Shown piece by piece: positions 26,631-35,771 of a stretch of 64,000 nucleotides of DNA (position 1 is its first letter; each line of letters begins with the position of its first letter). The stretch lies in assembly GCF_014635665.1 (NCBI RefSeq), contig NZ_BMDG01000002.1, positions 1-64,000 on the forward strand, in the 5' to 3' direction. The notes beneath the pieces were generated by a model, which did no database searches, was not told where the DNA came from, and saw only the letters and a program-made list of their open reading frames with translations. The position numbers and the translations under genes were made by a program. Source of the stretch: Isoptericola cucumis. GTDB lineage: Bacteria; Actinomycetota; Actinomycetes; Actinomycetales; Cellulomonadaceae.

Positions 26631-27545
26631 CTAGCAACCGGGACGGACCCCCGCCCGGAGGAGGAAGTCGGTCTGGTCCTGGAGCAGCCGGGCGCGGACC
26701 TCCGGTCGGTAGACGTCGAAGTGGGTGACCGGATAGGTGCGGAGGGTCCCGCGTGGTGCCGTGTCGGCGAGGTGCGCGTTGGTCGAGGCCCCGGTCTCGC
26801 GGTCGCCCTCCGCGAGGCAGACGAGCAGCGGGGCGCGGATCCGCCCGACGCCGTCCCCGGGGCGGTACCGCATCATGCTGAGCAGGCTGCGCGCCGCGAC
26901 CTCGTTGCGCCAGGTGTGGCTCGTGAGGACCTCGATCGTCCGCTCCGCCTCGGGCGAGACCATGACGGCGAGCTCGTCGGGCCTGCCGACGGCCTTCGCG
27001 TAGACCGGGGGCCGGCCGAGCCTGCCCCGGGCCGCGTCGAGGAGGATGGCCCCGAGCAGGCGGGCGGTGTGCCGGGCCGACCGCCCCTCCACCCGCCGGG
27101 GGAACCCGTTGAACGGCACCTGCGCGACGACGGCGGCGACGCCCGGGTCCTCGGCCGCGATGGTCAGCACGTGGCCGCCGCCCAGCGAGCTGCCCCAGAG
27201 GGCGACCCGGTCGGCGGCGACGTCCGGCCGCGCGCGGACGTGGGCGACGACGGCGCGGATGTCCCGGAGCTGCCCGGGCACGGTCACCACCTGCCGGGGC
27301 GTGCCGCCGCTCGTGCCGAAGGAGCGGTAGTCGAAGGTCGTGGCCACGAAGCCCGCGCGCGCGAAGGCCTCGGCCGCCGCCACGATGGAGGGGGTGTCCT
27401 GCGTGCCGCTGAAGCCGGTGCAGAGCACGACAGCGGGTCGCGGCCCGGACCCGGGGTCGGGCGGGGTGGTGTACACGTGCCCCGTCACGGGGGTGTCGTC
27501 CACGGTGAGCTCGACGAGCTCGTCCGCGACCGCGATCTCGCGCAT
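26631..27545 (-). CDS. alpha/beta hydrolase
   Basis: The 304-residue protein has an alpha/beta-hydrolase core with the nucleophile elbow GSSLGGGH, an oxyanion region near [10 protein letters not shown], a C-terminal Asp region ([15 protein letters not shown]) and His in VTHFDVY. It resembles the dienelactone-hydrolase/YcjY-like group; the substrate is unknown. ATG 27545 follows AGGAGGAACC. It is divergent from a TetR regulator with two operator-like palindromes between, so it is probably the regulator's target. It could also be cotranscribed into aspA. Confidence 0.82.
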   Translation of the reverse strand: MREIAVADELVELTVDDTPVTGHVYTTPPDPGSGPRPAVVLCTGFSGTQDTPSIVAAAEAFARAGFVATTFDYRSFGTSGGTPRQVVTVPGQLRDIRAVVAHVRARPDVAADRVALWGSSLGGGHVLTIAAEDPGVAAVVAQVPFNGFPRRVEGRSARHTARLLGAILLDAARGRLGRPPVYAKAVGRPDELAVMVSPEAERTIEVLTSHTWRNEVAARSLLSMMRYRPGDGVGRIRAPLLVCLAEGDRETGASTNAHLADTAPRGTLRTYPVTHFDVYRPEVRARLLQDQTDFLLRAGVRPGC

Positions 27546-27586
27546 GGTTCCTCCTGGTGGCTCGGTGCCGGAGCACCGCCGTACTG

Positions 27587-27600
27587 ACCTACCGGTAAGT
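27587..27600. promoter_or_regulatory. TetR-type operator, site 1
   Basis: ACCTACC and GGTAAGT meet without a spacer to form a 14-base imperfect palindrome centred at 27593.5, close to the start of the hydrolase gene. Confidence 0.6.
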
Positions 27601-27627
27601 AAACATTCGGCGTCGAGCGAGCGCAAG

Positions 27628-27645
27628 ACTTACCGACCGGTAGGT
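27628..27645. promoter_or_regulatory. TetR-type operator, site 2
   Basis: ACTTACCG and CGGTAGGT form an 18-base palindrome with a two-base spacer, centred at 27636.5. This is 43 bases, or about four helical turns, from site 1 and 19 bases before the TetR start codon. Confidence 0.65.
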
Positions 27646-27663
27646 CGACGCTAGGCTGCTCCC

Positions 27664-28245
27664 GTGCCGCGTACCCCAGCCAGCCACACCCGCGAGCGGA
27701 TCCAGTCGGCAGCCCTCGAGCTCTTCGCCGCGCAGGGGCTCCAGCAGACGAGCATGCGCCAGATCGCCGACCGGCTCGGGCTGACCAAGCCCGCCCTCTA
27801 CTACCACTTCGCCTCGCGCGAGGAGCTGGTCCGCAGCCTCGTCCAGCCGCTCGTCGACGACGTCGAGGAGCTCCTGGCCCGGGTCGAGGCCCAGGACGCC
27901 GACGACGCCGCAGGCCCCCGGCCGGTCCTGGAGGCGTTCTTCGACATCACGTACCGGCACCGCGCGATCAACCAGCTCGCGGTGCGGGAGCTCAGCGCGC
28001 TGGCCTACCTCGACCTCGGCACGCGCGTGGTCGGCTGGCGGCACCGGCTCACGACCCTCCTCGTCGGGGCCGACGCCGACCTCGCGGCCCGGACGCGCGC
28101 CGTCGTCGCGGCCGGAGGCCTCGCCGACTGCATCGTCATGTTCCCGGAGGTGTCGCTCGACGACCTGCGCACCCCCGCGATCGACGCCGCCTGCGCGGCT
28201 CTCGTCGGGGACCCGACACCTCCGCGAGACACCGTGAGAGGCTGA
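27664..28245 (+). CDS. TetR-family transcriptional regulator
   Basis: A 193-residue protein with the N-terminal TetR HTH (RIQSAALELFAAQGLQQTSMRQIADRLGLTKPALYYHFASREEL) and a helical ligand-binding domain. GTG 27664 opens the frame. It is divergent from the hydrolase and very likely controls both genes through the two ACCTACCGG-type sites. The ligand is unknown. The S4-protein gene starts 5 bases after its stop and is probably cotranscribed. Confidence 0.9.
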   Translation: MPRTPASHTRERIQSAALELFAAQGLQQTSMRQIADRLGLTKPALYYHFASREELVRSLVQPLVDDVEELLARVEAQDADDAAGPRPVLEAFFDITYRHRAINQLAVRELSALAYLDLGTRVVGWRHRLTTLLVGADADLAARTRAVVAAGGLADCIVMFPEVSLDDLRTPAIDAACAALVGDPTPPRDTVRG

Positions 28246-28249
28246 CGGC

Positions 28250-28606
28250 GTGCGCGTGGACGTGTGGCTGTGGGCGGTCCGGCTCTTCAAGAGCCGGTCC
28301 GCGTCGGCCGCGCTGCTGCGCGCCGGCCGGGTCCGGGTGAACGACGTCGTGGCCAAGCCGTCGACGTCGGTCGCCGTCGGCGACACGATCACCTGGCGCG
28401 ACCCGCTGCGCGACCGCAAGGTCGTCGTCGTGGAGCTGCTGCCCAAGCGGGTGGGCGCCCCGCTCGCCGTCAAGGCGTACCGCGACGAGAGCCCGCCCGT
28501 GCCGACGCGCGAGGAGCGTGCCGCCGTCGGCCTGCGCGACCGCGGTGCCGGCCGTCCGACCAAGCGCGAGCGCCGCGAGATCGACAGGCTGCGCGGGCGT
28601 CGCTGA
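28250..28606 (+). CDS. S4-domain RNA-binding protein (Hsp15-like)
   Basis: The 118-residue protein begins with an S4 domain (VDVWLWAVRLFKSRSASAALLRAGRVRVND...KPSTSVAVGD) and ends in a basic tail (RPTKRERREIDRLRGRR). This is the architecture of Hsp15/HslR, which rescues stalled 50S subunits carrying nascent chains. GTG 28250 lies just after the TetR gene. Confidence 0.87.
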   Translation: MRVDVWLWAVRLFKSRSASAALLRAGRVRVNDVVAKPSTSVAVGDTITWRDPLRDRKVVVVELLPKRVGAPLAVKAYRDESPPVPTREERAAVGLRDRGAGRPTKRERREIDRLRGRR

Positions 28607-28651
28607 CCCCGTGCGGTCGCCGGGACGCCCGACGGCGGTAGCGTGCGGCCC

Positions 28652-29839
28652 ATGAGCGCTACCGCCGACCGCATCGCCGCCCTCCTGCGTCAGCACCCCG
28701 TCTGGGACGGGCACAACGACCTGCCGTGGGAGGCGCGCGACCAGGTCGGGTACGACTGGGAGCGGCTCGACATCGGGGGCGACACGTCCGACCGCACCCA
28801 CACCGACATCGCCCGGCTGCGCGCCGGGGGAGTGGGCGCCCAGTTCTGGTCCGTCTACGTGCCGTCGAACCTGCCCGGCAGCGCCGCCGTCACGGCCACG
28901 CTCGAGCAGGTGGACGCCGTGCGCCGCATGGTCGCGCGCTGGCCGGAGCACCTCGCGCTCGCCCTGACCGCCGACGACGTCGAGGACGCGTGGGCCCACG
29001 GCCGCATCGCCTCGCTCATGGGCGCCGAGGGCGGGCAGTCGATCGACTCGTCGATGGGCACGCTGCGCGCGCTCTACGAGCTGGGCGTGCGGTACATGAC
29101 CCTCACGCACAACCACAACAACCCGTGGGCGGAGTCGGCCACCGACGCCCCCGCCCCGCACGGCGGGCTGTCCGCCTTCGGGCGCGAGGTCGTGCGCGAG
29201 ATGAACCGGCTCGGCATGCTCGTGGACCTCTCGCACGTCTCGGCGGGCACGATGCGCGCGGCGCTCGACGTCTCCGAGGCGCCGGTCATCTTCTCGCACA
29301 GCTCCGCGCGGGCCGTGTGCGACGTGCCCCGCAACGTGCCCGACGACGTCCTCGCGCGCCTCGCCGACAACGGCGGCGTGTGCATGGTGACCTTCGTGCC
29401 CAGCTTCGTCACGCCCGCGATCGGCCAGTGGCGTGCCGCAGCCGGCGAGGCTGCCCGGGCCGCCGGCGTCGCGCCCAACGACGTCGCCGAGTTCGACCGG
29501 TTCGCGACCGCCTGGGGCGAGACGCACCCGAAGCCCGCCACGACGCTCGACGACGTCGTCGCGCACGTCGAGCACGTGCGCGAGGTCGCCGGCCCCCGGC
29601 ACGTCGGCCTCGGCGGGGACTACGACGGCGCCGGAGGCTTCGCGGACGAGCTGCGCGACGTCACCGGCTACCCCCGCCTCCTCGCGGCGCTCGCCGACCG
29701 CGGCTGGTCGGACCCCGACCTCGCCGGGCTCGCCAGCGGCAACGTGCGGCGGGTGCTGCGGGACGCCGAGGGCGTCGCACAGCGGCTGCAGGGCGAGCGC
29801 GCCCCGAGCGTCGCGCGGATCGAGGACCTCGACGCCTGA
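28652..29839 (+). CDS. membrane dipeptidase (peptidase family M19)
   Basis: The 395-residue zinc peptidase matches the renal dipeptidase family. Metal-binding elements are WDGHNDLPW (HxD) near residue 20, the bridging Glu in [10 protein letters not shown], the His region [25 protein letters not shown] and GLGGDYDG. It hydrolyses dipeptides, including those with D-amino acids. ATG 28652 is favoured over GTG 28643. No signal peptide is visible, so it is cytoplasmic here. Confidence 0.93.
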   Translation: MSATADRIAALLRQHPVWDGHNDLPWEARDQVGYDWERLDIGGDTSDRTHTDIARLRAGGVGAQFWSVYVPSNLPGSAAVTATLEQVDAVRRMVARWPEHLALALTADDVEDAWAHGRIASLMGAEGGQSIDSSMGTLRALYELGVRYMTLTHNHNNPWAESATDAPAPHGGLSAFGREVVREMNRLGMLVDLSHVSAGTMRAALDVSEAPVIFSHSSARAVCDVPRNVPDDVLARLADNGGVCMVTFVPSFVTPAIGQWRAAAGEAARAAGVAPNDVAEFDRFATAWGETHPKPATTLDDVVAHVEHVREVAGPRHVGLGGDYDGAGGFADELRDVTGYPRLLAALADRGWSDPDLAGLASGNVRRVLRDAEGVAQRLQGERAPSVARIEDLDA

Positions 29840-29872
29840 CCCGTCACGCCGGGGACGTGCCGCGGCGGAGGG

Positions 29873-30133
29873 TCAGGCGCTCAGGGTGCGCTGCGACCAG
29901 CTCGCGCCCAGCGTGCGCAGCACGTCCTGCGGGTCGCGCCGGGTCGCGTCGGAGTAGGCGTGCAACGACATCACCGACGCCGTGAGCATCGTCGTGATGA
30001 CCTCGCGGGCCAGCCGGGGGTCGGTGCTGGCCTCGTCCAGGAGCTCCTGCACGACCCGCGCCCGGATGCCGAGCTCAGGCTCCGAGCAGGCCGTGAGCAG
30101 TGCGATCGTCATCGACCCCGCGTCAGCGTTCAT
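29873..30133 (-). CDS. small helical protein of unknown function
   Basis: An 86-residue, probably all-helical protein that I do not recognise (MTIALLTACSEPELGIRARVVQELLDEASTDPRLAREVITTMLTASVMSLH, shown here in part). It resembles a TetR C-terminal or four-helix fragment without the HTH. ATG 30133 is the chosen start; an ATG 66 bases further upstream is also in frame. It converges on the dipeptidase gene. Confidence 0.5.
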   Translation of the reverse strand: MNADAGSMTIALLTACSEPELGIRARVVQELLDEASTDPRLAREVITTMLTASVMSLHAYSDATRRDPQDVLRTLGASWSQRTLSA

Positions 30134-30221
30134 GACTTCCCCCGTCCGCGTGCCGCCCCCCGATGGTCCTGGTCTATCGCACGTGGACCCGAGGCGCATG
30201 CGGAGCGGTGCCTAGCCTGGC

Positions 30222-30377
30222 CTGCACCTCCGCCTCAGTCGTGTCTTGTGACGCCTGCACCCTGCGCTGCACCTCCGCCTCAGTCGTGTCTTGTGACGCC
30301 TGAGTCTGCGGCTCCGCTGCGGGCGGGTGCCTCGTCCCTCGGCCCCCACCCTCCGCTGCACCTCCGCCTCAGTCGTG
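30222..30377 (+). repeat. direct repeats copied from the 3' end of the GNAT gene
   Basis: Two identical 36-base copies (30222-30257 and 30267-30302) lie 45 bases apart. A third copy matching the first 22 bases (CTGCACCTCCGCCTCAGTCG and two more bases) lies at 30356-30377. The third copy overlaps the stop codon and last two codons (His-Asp) of the acetyltransferase on the minus strand. This suggests that the gene's 3' end was duplicated downstream. No other gene is seen in 30134-30368. Confidence 0.8.
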
Positions 30378-30923
30378 CAGGATGCGCTGGTAGAGCGCGT
30401 GGTCCTGCCACCGCCCGGCGATCTGCAGGTAGCGCGGAGCCGTGCCGATCCGTTCGAAGCCGGTGCGCGTGAGCACCTGCTGCGACGCGCCGTTGTGCAG
30501 CAGCGTCGCCGCCTGCACCCGGTGCAGCCCGAGCTGGTCGCGCGCGAGATCGCAGGCGGCGCCGGCTGCGGCGGTCATGACGCCCCGGCCCGTGAGCCGG
30601 ACGTCGACCCAGTAGCCGAGGTGGGCGTTGCGGAACGAGCCGAGCACGATGTCGGAGAGGTTCACCCGGCCGACGAGCTCGCCGTCGCGCTCCAGCACGA
30701 GCGGGACCCCGCGCCCCGAGCCGCGCTCCAGCAGCTGCACCGGCACCTGCCGCGAGTGGTACTCCGCCGTGTAGAAGGCCAGCGGCCGTGCCGGCTCCCA
30801 CTGTTCGAGGTGGTCGCGGTTGCGGTCGTACGCGGCCGCGAGCTCCGGGCCGTCGTCGCGGCGCAGCGACCGCAGGACGACGTCGTGGGGCAGGGGGATC
30901 TCGATCTCGGGGGCGTCGGGCAC
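30369..30923 (-). CDS. GNAT N-acetyltransferase (RimJ/RimL type)
   Basis: The 184-residue protein has the GNAT fold of the RimJ/RimL group: VLRSLRRDDGPELAAAYDRNRDHLEQWEP, LVGRVNLSDIVLGSFRNAHLGYWVDVRLTGRGVMTAA for acetyl-CoA binding, and HRVQAATLLHNGASQQVLTRTGFERIG. It would acetylate an alpha-amino group of a ribosomal or other protein, or a small amine; the substrate is not evident. Its 3' end is part of the repeated segment at 30222-30377. Confidence 0.88.
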   Translation of the reverse strand: MPDAPEIEIPLPHDVVLRSLRRDDGPELAAAYDRNRDHLEQWEPARPLAFYTAEYHSRQVPVQLLERGSGRGVPLVLERDGELVGRVNLSDIVLGSFRNAHLGYWVDVRLTGRGVMTAAAGAACDLARDQLGLHRVQAATLLHNGASQQVLTRTGFERIGTAPRYLQIAGRWQDHALYQRILHD

Positions 30924-30997
30924 GAGCGCGACAGTATCGGCTCGCGGCCCGGGGCGGGCTCCGCGGACGGCGGCGACGGCGCTTCGGCGCGCGCCCG

Positions 30998-31579
30998 TCA
31001 GGCCGCGGTGTCCTCGTCGCGCAGTCGCGGCTCGGTGCGCAGCTCCGGCCGCAGGCCGGACTTGTCGGCGTAGAACGCGCGGATCTCGTCCATGTCGGCG
31101 CGCACGTCGCCGGTGAGGCGCAGCGTGGGACCCAGCCCGGTGGTCATGGTGGTGCGGTCCACGTACCCGAGCGTCACGGGCAGGTCGGCGGCCCGGGCGA
31201 TGCGGTAGAAGCCGGACTTCCAGCCGTCACCCGACCGGGTGCCCTCCGGGGTGACGACGAGGTGGAAGACCTCCCCGCGGCTCACGCGCGCGAGGACGTC
31301 GTCGACGACGCTGCTCGGGTCGCGCCGGTCGACGGGGATGCCGCCCAGTGCGCGCATCAGTGGCCCCCGCCAGCCGGCGAAGAGCGTGTGCTTGCCCAGC
31401 CACCGCACGTCGATGCCGAGCCGCCACGCGATGGCGAGCATGATCAGGAAGTCCCAGTTGGACGTGTGCGGCGCGCCGACGAGGATGCTCGCCTGGCGCG
31501 GCACGGCCTCGACGCGCAGCGTCCACCGGCTGAGGCGCCAGTACGCGCGGGCGAGGGTCCGCCGGAGGTTCCTGAGCAT
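30998..31579 (-). CDS. PlsC-like 1-acyl-glycerol-3-phosphate acyltransferase
   Basis: The 193-residue protein has the acyltransferase motifs: APHTSNWD (HX4D) near residue 37, GGIPVDRRD, VTPEGTRS and PVTLGYVD. It would transfer an acyl chain to a lysophospholipid or similar acceptor at the membrane. It is shorter than typical PlsC (about 240 residues) and lacks a clear membrane helix. ATG 31579 is divergent from the VOC gene. Confidence 0.83.
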   Translation of the reverse strand: MLRNLRRTLARAYWRLSRWTLRVEAVPRQASILVGAPHTSNWDFLIMLAIAWRLGIDVRWLGKHTLFAGWRGPLMRALGGIPVDRRDPSSVVDDVLARVSRGEVFHLVVTPEGTRSGDGWKSGFYRIARAADLPVTLGYVDRTTMTTGLGPTLRLTGDVRADMDEIRAFYADKSGLRPELRTEPRLRDEDTAA

Positions 31580-31648
31580 CGTGCGACTCTACCGGCCCGG
31601 CAGGCCGGAGCCGGACGTGTTGTCGGAGGGCGGGAGCATGCTGCCGGG

Positions 31649-32029
31649 ATGAGCCAGCACACGCACGGCATCCATCACACGGTCGACTACCTCGAGCTCC
31701 CGGCGACCGACCTCGCGGCGGCGCAGGCGTTCTACGCCGCCGCGTTCGGCTGGGAGTTCGTCCCGTACGGCCCGGCGTACGCGGGCATCCGCACCGCCGC
31801 GGAGCAGGCGCCCGCCGAGGCGGGCGGGCTGCGCCTCGCCGAGGAGGCCGAGATCGCCCGGGGCGGGCCGTTCGTCCTGCTGTACTCCGACGACCTCGAC
31901 GCCACGCTCGCCGCGGTGACCTCCGCGGGCGGGCAGGTGGTGAACGGCCCCTACGAGTTCCCCGGCGGGCGCCGCTTCCACTTCCTCGACCCGAGCGGCA
32001 ACGAGCTGGGCGTGTGGTCGACGTCCTGA
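31649..32029 (+). CDS. VOC-family (glyoxalase-like) protein
   Basis: A 126-residue single VOC domain (HTVDYLELPATDLAAAQAFYAAAFGWEFVPYGPAYAG; GGRRFHFLDPSGNELGVWS). Metal ligands could be His in HTVDY and Glu in NELGVW. Such proteins act as lyases, isomerases or antibiotic-binding proteins; this one has no clear substrate. ATG 31649 follows CGGGAG at suitable spacing. Confidence 0.85.
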   Translation: MSQHTHGIHHTVDYLELPATDLAAAQAFYAAAFGWEFVPYGPAYAGIRTAAEQAPAEAGGLRLAEEAEIARGGPFVLLYSDDLDATLAAVTSAGGQVVNGPYEFPGGRRFHFLDPSGNELGVWSTS

Positions 32030-32064
32030 CCGGGGCTCCGGGCGCGCCACCGACCGGTTGAGCG

Positions 32065-32090
32065 CGCGGCCGACCGACTTGTCGGCCGCG
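32065..32090 (+). terminator. hairpin terminator after the VOC gene
   Basis: A perfect 10-bp stem (CGCGGCCGAC at 32065-32074 with 32081-32090) and a 6-base loop lie 35 bases after the VOC stop. Confidence 0.6.
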
Positions 32091-32125
32091 GGTAGTGATC
32101 GCCGCCCTGCCGGCAATGAACGGGT

Positions 32126-32710
32126 ATGAGCCATCGTCACGCCGGGCAAGTGTCCGCGGCGCTCCTCTACGGCCTCGTCGCCGCCGGTGGCGTCATGGTG
32201 TGGGTCGCCGGCGCCGGCCTGCTCATGACGTTCGACCCGACGGGCGACCACGTCCTCGGCTGGGCATGCGTCGTCGTGGGGGCCGTCGGCCTGCTCGCGG
32301 CCACGGCGACCGTGGTCTCGCTGCTGCGCACGCCCCGGATCGTCGCGCACGACCCGTCGGGCGGGCGGTGGTCGATACGGGCCACGCCCGTGCCGCTGCG
32401 GATCGCCGACTCCGCTCGCCTGGCCGAGGGCTCCCACGGGGAGGCGCTGGCCGCCCAGGTGGTGCGCGCCGCCACCCGGCGCCACGGCGCCCGCTCCGAC
32501 ACCACGCAGGCGGTGATGCTGCTGCGCCAGGTCCTCGCGCTGGCCGAGCGCTCGACGGACGGCGCGTCGTCGTCCGCCGAGCCCGTGGCGGAGGCCGAGT
32601 GGCGACAGGTGCGCGCGGCCGTGATCGACTTCGCCCTCCGGGCGTCGGACCACCCGCCGCAGCCCGTCTCTCCCACGCCGCCGCCCCAGCGCGCCCCGGC
32701 GCCCTGGTGA
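32126..32710 (+). CDS. two-TM membrane protein of unknown function
   Basis: A 194-residue protein that I do not recognise. Two hydrophobic segments lie in the first 65 residues (SAALLYGLVAAGGVMVWVAG and VLGWACVVVGAVGLLAATATV). A cytoplasmic part follows with a helical region and a Pro-rich tail (PPQPVSPTPPPQRAPAPW). The start is ATG 32126. A GGTGCACC/GGTGCATC hairpin (32725-32745) after the stop may terminate it. Confidence 0.65.
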   Translation: MSHRHAGQVSAALLYGLVAAGGVMVWVAGAGLLMTFDPTGDHVLGWACVVVGAVGLLAATATVVSLLRTPRIVAHDPSGGRWSIRATPVPLRIADSARLAEGSHGEALAAQVVRAATRRHGARSDTTQAVMLLRQVLALAERSTDGASSSAEPVAEAEWRQVRAAVIDFALRASDHPPQPVSPTPPPQRAPAPW

Positions 32711-32724
32711 CGCGCGGCCGGGGA

Positions 32725-32745
32725 GGTGCACCCCGTTGGTGCATC
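32725..32745 (+). terminator. possible hairpin terminator
   Basis: GGTGCACC (32725-32732) pairs with GGTGCATC (32738-32745), with one G-U pair and a 5-base loop, shortly after the stop of the two-TM protein. Confidence 0.4.
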
Positions 32746-32828
32746 CTTGCCGGACCCCGTGTGTGAAGCGTCGTCGGATCGTGTGGACGCACGGTCGGGC
32801 GGGTGCTCACGACGCTACGTTCCCGACC

Positions 32829-33671
32829 ATGACCAGCAACGACGCATCGGACACGACCGGCACCTCAGACGCAGGTCCGGCACCCGCCGGGTTCACCGTC
32901 TGGGTGGAGCACTTCGTCGCGAACCGGGCCACCCAGCTCGCGATGGAGCGGGAGGTCGACTGGGGCGCCCCCTGCACGGTGGCTCCTGCGGCCCGGGCGG
33001 CTCTCGTCCGGTCGTTCCAGCGCTTCGAGCTCGGTGAGGACGGCGACGGCGCCCGGCTCCTCGCCAAGGCGCGCCGGGCCGGGGACCCGGTGTACGTCGA
33101 GGCGCTGCAGCGACTCGTCGTCGAGGAGCAGCGGCACTCGGCGCTCTTCCGGCGGGGGCTGGAGCACCTCGGGGCGCCGCGGCTCGACGAGCACTGGTCG
33201 GACGCGGTGTTCACCCGGCTGCGGCGGCTGCTCGGCCTGCGCACCGAGCTCGCGCTCTTCCTCGTCGCGGAGTCCGTGGCCATGGACTACTTCACGGCCC
33301 TCGCGACCCGCGCCCCGGACCCGGTGCTGCGGGGGATCGGCCGCCGCGTGGCCTCGGACGAGGTGCACCACCTGAGGTTCCAGGCCGACCGCCTGCGCCA
33401 GGGGTTCGCGGGCGTGCCGCGCGTCGTCCGGGCGGGGGTGGGTGTGCTCTGGACGGTCGTCGCGGCGGGTGCGGCGACCGTCCTCGTCGTCGACCACGGC
33501 GGTGCGCTGCGCGCCTGCGGGCTCCGGCGAGGGCGGGTGTGGCTCGACGGGACGCGACGCTTCGCCGCCCAGGCGCGCCTGGTGCTCGGCACCCCCGAGG
33601 CCGGGATGCTCGGCCCGGCCCCGGCAGAGGCCGTGGTGGCGGCCACCGGAGCCGGCGGCCGTCGGGGGTGA
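32829..33671 (+). CDS. ferritin-like diiron-domain protein
   Basis: The 280-residue protein has two ExxH metal-binding motifs, VEEQRHSALF near residue 100 and SDEVHHLRF near residue 180. Extra candidate ligands are Glu in FQRFELGED and in FLVAESVAMDYF. The pattern fits a four-helix ferritin-like diiron site, possibly an oxygenase-type rather than a storage protein. The C-terminal 80 residues contain a hydrophobic helix (LWTVVAAGAATVLVV) that may tether it to the membrane. ATG 32829 is chosen; earlier in-frame ATGs lack support. The reaction is unknown. Confidence 0.75.
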   Translation: MTSNDASDTTGTSDAGPAPAGFTVWVEHFVANRATQLAMEREVDWGAPCTVAPAARAALVRSFQRFELGEDGDGARLLAKARRAGDPVYVEALQRLVVEEQRHSALFRRGLEHLGAPRLDEHWSDAVFTRLRRLLGLRTELALFLVAESVAMDYFTALATRAPDPVLRGIGRRVASDEVHHLRFQADRLRQGFAGVPRVVRAGVGVLWTVVAAGAATVLVVDHGGALRACGLRRGRVWLDGTRRFAAQARLVLGTPEAGMLGPAPAEAVVAATGAGGRRG

Positions 33672-33675
33672 GACT

Positions 33676-33702
33676 CGGGCCCGGTGCCGGAAGACCGGCC
33701 CG
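33676..33702. terminator. bidirectional hairpin between ferritin-like and USP genes
   Basis: CGGGCCCGGT (33676-33685) can pair with ACCGGCCCG (33694-33702) with a single bulge, between two convergent stops. Confidence 0.5.
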
Positions 33703-33707
33703 GGCCG

Positions 33708-34142
33708 TCAGGCCGGCTGCGACCCCGGCTTGACCGCGAGCACCGGGCACGTGGCGGTGAGCAGGATCCGCTGCGCCACGCTGCCCATGAGCAGCTTGCC
33801 CACCGGGCTGCGGTGCCGCAGGCCCACGACGACGAGCCGGGCGTCCAGCTCGGCGGCGACGTCGAGCACCTGCTCGGCGACGTCGCGGCCCATCTCCTGG
33901 CGCACCACGTGCGGCAGGCCGGTGGCCCGCAGCCGCTCGGTGACGTCGGCGAGGCGGTCGGGTGCCGCGTAGCGCTCGTCGACGTACGCGTCGCCCCGGG
34001 TGCCGTTGACGACGGCGACCCCGCGCCCCTTCTCGCCCGCGGCGGCGACGGCATGCTCGAGCGCCGCCTGCCCGAACTCGTCCGGCGTCCACGCCACGAC
34101 GACCCACCCGGCCGCCGGCTGCTGCTCCACCTCGTGGGTCAC
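33708..34142 (-). CDS. universal stress protein (UspA family)
   Basis: A 144-residue single Usp domain ([63 protein letters not shown]). The C-terminal part keeps the G-2x-G-9x-G(S/T)-type ATP-binding pattern in modified form. GTG 34142 overlaps the stop of tctA by 4 bases, so it is the last gene of the tricarboxylate transport operon. A role in modulating the transporter is a reasonable inference, since Usp genes often accompany secondary carriers. Confidence 0.88.
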   Translation of the reverse strand: MTHEVEQQPAAGWVVVAWTPDEFGQAALEHAVAAAGEKGRGVAVVNGTRGDAYVDERYAAPDRLADVTERLRATGLPHVVRQEMGRDVAEQVLDVAAELDARLVVVGLRHRSPVGKLLMGSVAQRILLTATCPVLAVKPGSQPA

Positions 34143-35758
34143 CGCTGGTCCCCTTCCGTCCCGGCGGCGGCGCGCTCGCCGTCGCCGTCCGCTCGTCCGT
34201 CGGTGTCGTCGTCGGTCCCGTCGACCGTCTGCGCCTCCGCCCGCGCCCGCCACCGGGACAGCAGCGGCCGGCTCGCCAGCACCAGCAGCAGGACGGCGTA
34301 GATCGCGATCGCGAGCGGCTCGCTCCACAGGATCGCGGGGTCGCCGCCGGAGATGGTGAGCGCCTCGCGCAGCTTCGTCTCCATGAGCGGGCCCAGGATG
34401 ACGCCGAGGATGAGCGGCAGCACCGGCAGCCCGAAGCGCCGCATCGCCAGGCCGAGCAGGCCGAACAGCAGCAGCAGCCCGATGTCGAACGGGTCGAGGT
34501 TGGTGGCGTACGCGCCGAGGCAGGCGAAGAAGATGATGCCGGCGTACAGCTGCGGCCGCGGGATGCGCAGCAGCTTGGCCCACAGCGGGGCCAGCGGCAG
34601 GTTGAGCACCAGCAGCAGCAGGTTGCCGACGAGCAGGCTCGCCAGGAGCGTCCACACCATGTCCGCGTGGTCGGTCATGAGCTGCGGGCCCGGCTGGATG
34701 CCGTACCCCTGCAGCGCGGACAGCATCACCGACGCCGTCGCGGTGACGGGCAGGCCGAGCGCCAGCATCGGCACCAGCATCCCCGCGGCGGACGCGTTGT
34801 TCGCGGCCTCCGGGCCGGCGACGCCCTCGATGGCGCCCTTGCCGAACTCGTCCGTACGCAGCGCCGCCTCGCGGCCCTTCGCGCCGCGCCTCGTGCGCCT
34901 CGCGAGCCTGCGCTCGGTGACGTACGACAGGAACGTCGGCAGCTCGGCGCCGCCCGCGGGCAGCGCGCCGAACGGGAAGCCGTACGCGGTGCCGCGCAGC
35001 CAGGGCTTCCAGGAGCGGCGCCAGTCGTCGCGGCCCAGCCACGGCTGGCCCACCGGCACCACCCGGGCGGGCTTGCGACGCAGGTGGGCCGCGACCCACA
35101 GCGCCTCGCCGAGGGCGAAGATGCCGACCGCGACCACGACGATGTCGAGCCGGTCGGTGAGCTGCGTCACGCCGAACGTCAGGCGCGGCTGGCCCGTGTT
35201 GAGGTCGAGCCCGACCAGGCCGATCGTCAGGCCGACGAACAGCGACAGGAAGCCGCGCAACGGGCTCGCGCCCAGCACCGTCGTCGTCATCACCAGCGCC
35301 AGCACCATGAGCGCGAAGTACGACGGTGCGCCGATCTCCACGGCGACGTCCGCCAGGGCCGGCGCGAACATCGCGACCAGCAGCGTGCCGATGGTGCCGG
35401 CGACGAACGACCCGATGGCGGCGGTCGCGAGCGCCTGCGCGCCCCGCCCGGCGCGGGCCATGAGGTTGCCCTCGAGCGCCGTCATCACCGACGCCGACTC
35501 GCCGGGGGTGTTGAGCAGGATCGACGTCGTCGACCCGCCGTACATGCCGCCGTAGTACAGGCCGGCGAACATGATGAACGCCTGCGTGGGCTCCAGCCCG
35601 AAGGTCACGGGCAGCAGCAGCGCGATCGCCATCGCCGGCCCGATGCCGGGCAGCACGCCGACGAAGGTGCCGAGCAGCACGCCGACGGCGGCGTACAGCA
35701 GGTTGACGGGGGTCAGGGCGGCGGCGAGGCCGTCGGCCAGCAGTCCGAGGTTCTCCAT
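34139..35758 (-). CDS. tctA: tripartite tricarboxylate transporter, large membrane subunit
   Basis: The 539-residue protein has about eleven to twelve hydrophobic segments and the TctA signatures: [23 protein letters not shown] near the N-terminus and [40 protein letters not shown] lies in the middle. TctA forms the translocation path with TctB and receives citrate or another carboxylate from TctC. A charged C-terminal tail of about 40 residues follows the last helix. It lies 13 bases after tctB. Confidence 0.93.
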   Translation of the reverse strand: MENLGLLADGLAAALTPVNLLYAAVGVLLGTFVGVLPGIGPAMAIALLLPVTFGLEPTQAFIMFAGLYYGGMYGGSTTSILLNTPGESASVMTALEGNLMARAGRGAQALATAAIGSFVAGTIGTLLVAMFAPALADVAVEIGAPSYFALMVLALVMTTTVLGASPLRGFLSLFVGLTIGLVGLDLNTGQPRLTFGVTQLTDRLDIVVVAVGIFALGEALWVAAHLRRKPARVVPVGQPWLGRDDWRRSWKPWLRGTAYGFPFGALPAGGAELPTFLSYVTERRLARRTRRGAKGREAALRTDEFGKGAIEGVAGPEAANNASAAGMLVPMLALGLPVTATASVMLSALQGYGIQPGPQLMTDHADMVWTLLASLLVGNLLLLVLNLPLAPLWAKLLRIPRPQLYAGIIFFACLGAYATNLDPFDIGLLLLFGLLGLAMRRFGLPVLPLILGVILGPLMETKLREALTISGGDPAILWSEPLAIAIYAVLLLVLASRPLLSRWRARAEAQTVDGTDDDTDGRADGDGERAAAGTEGDQR

Positions 35759-35771
35759 CAGTCCCGCCTCC

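Noticed and set aside
30222-30377. CRISPR-like array
   Set aside because: Only two full copies and one partial copy with unequal spacers, one of them inside a gene end; no cas genes nearby.
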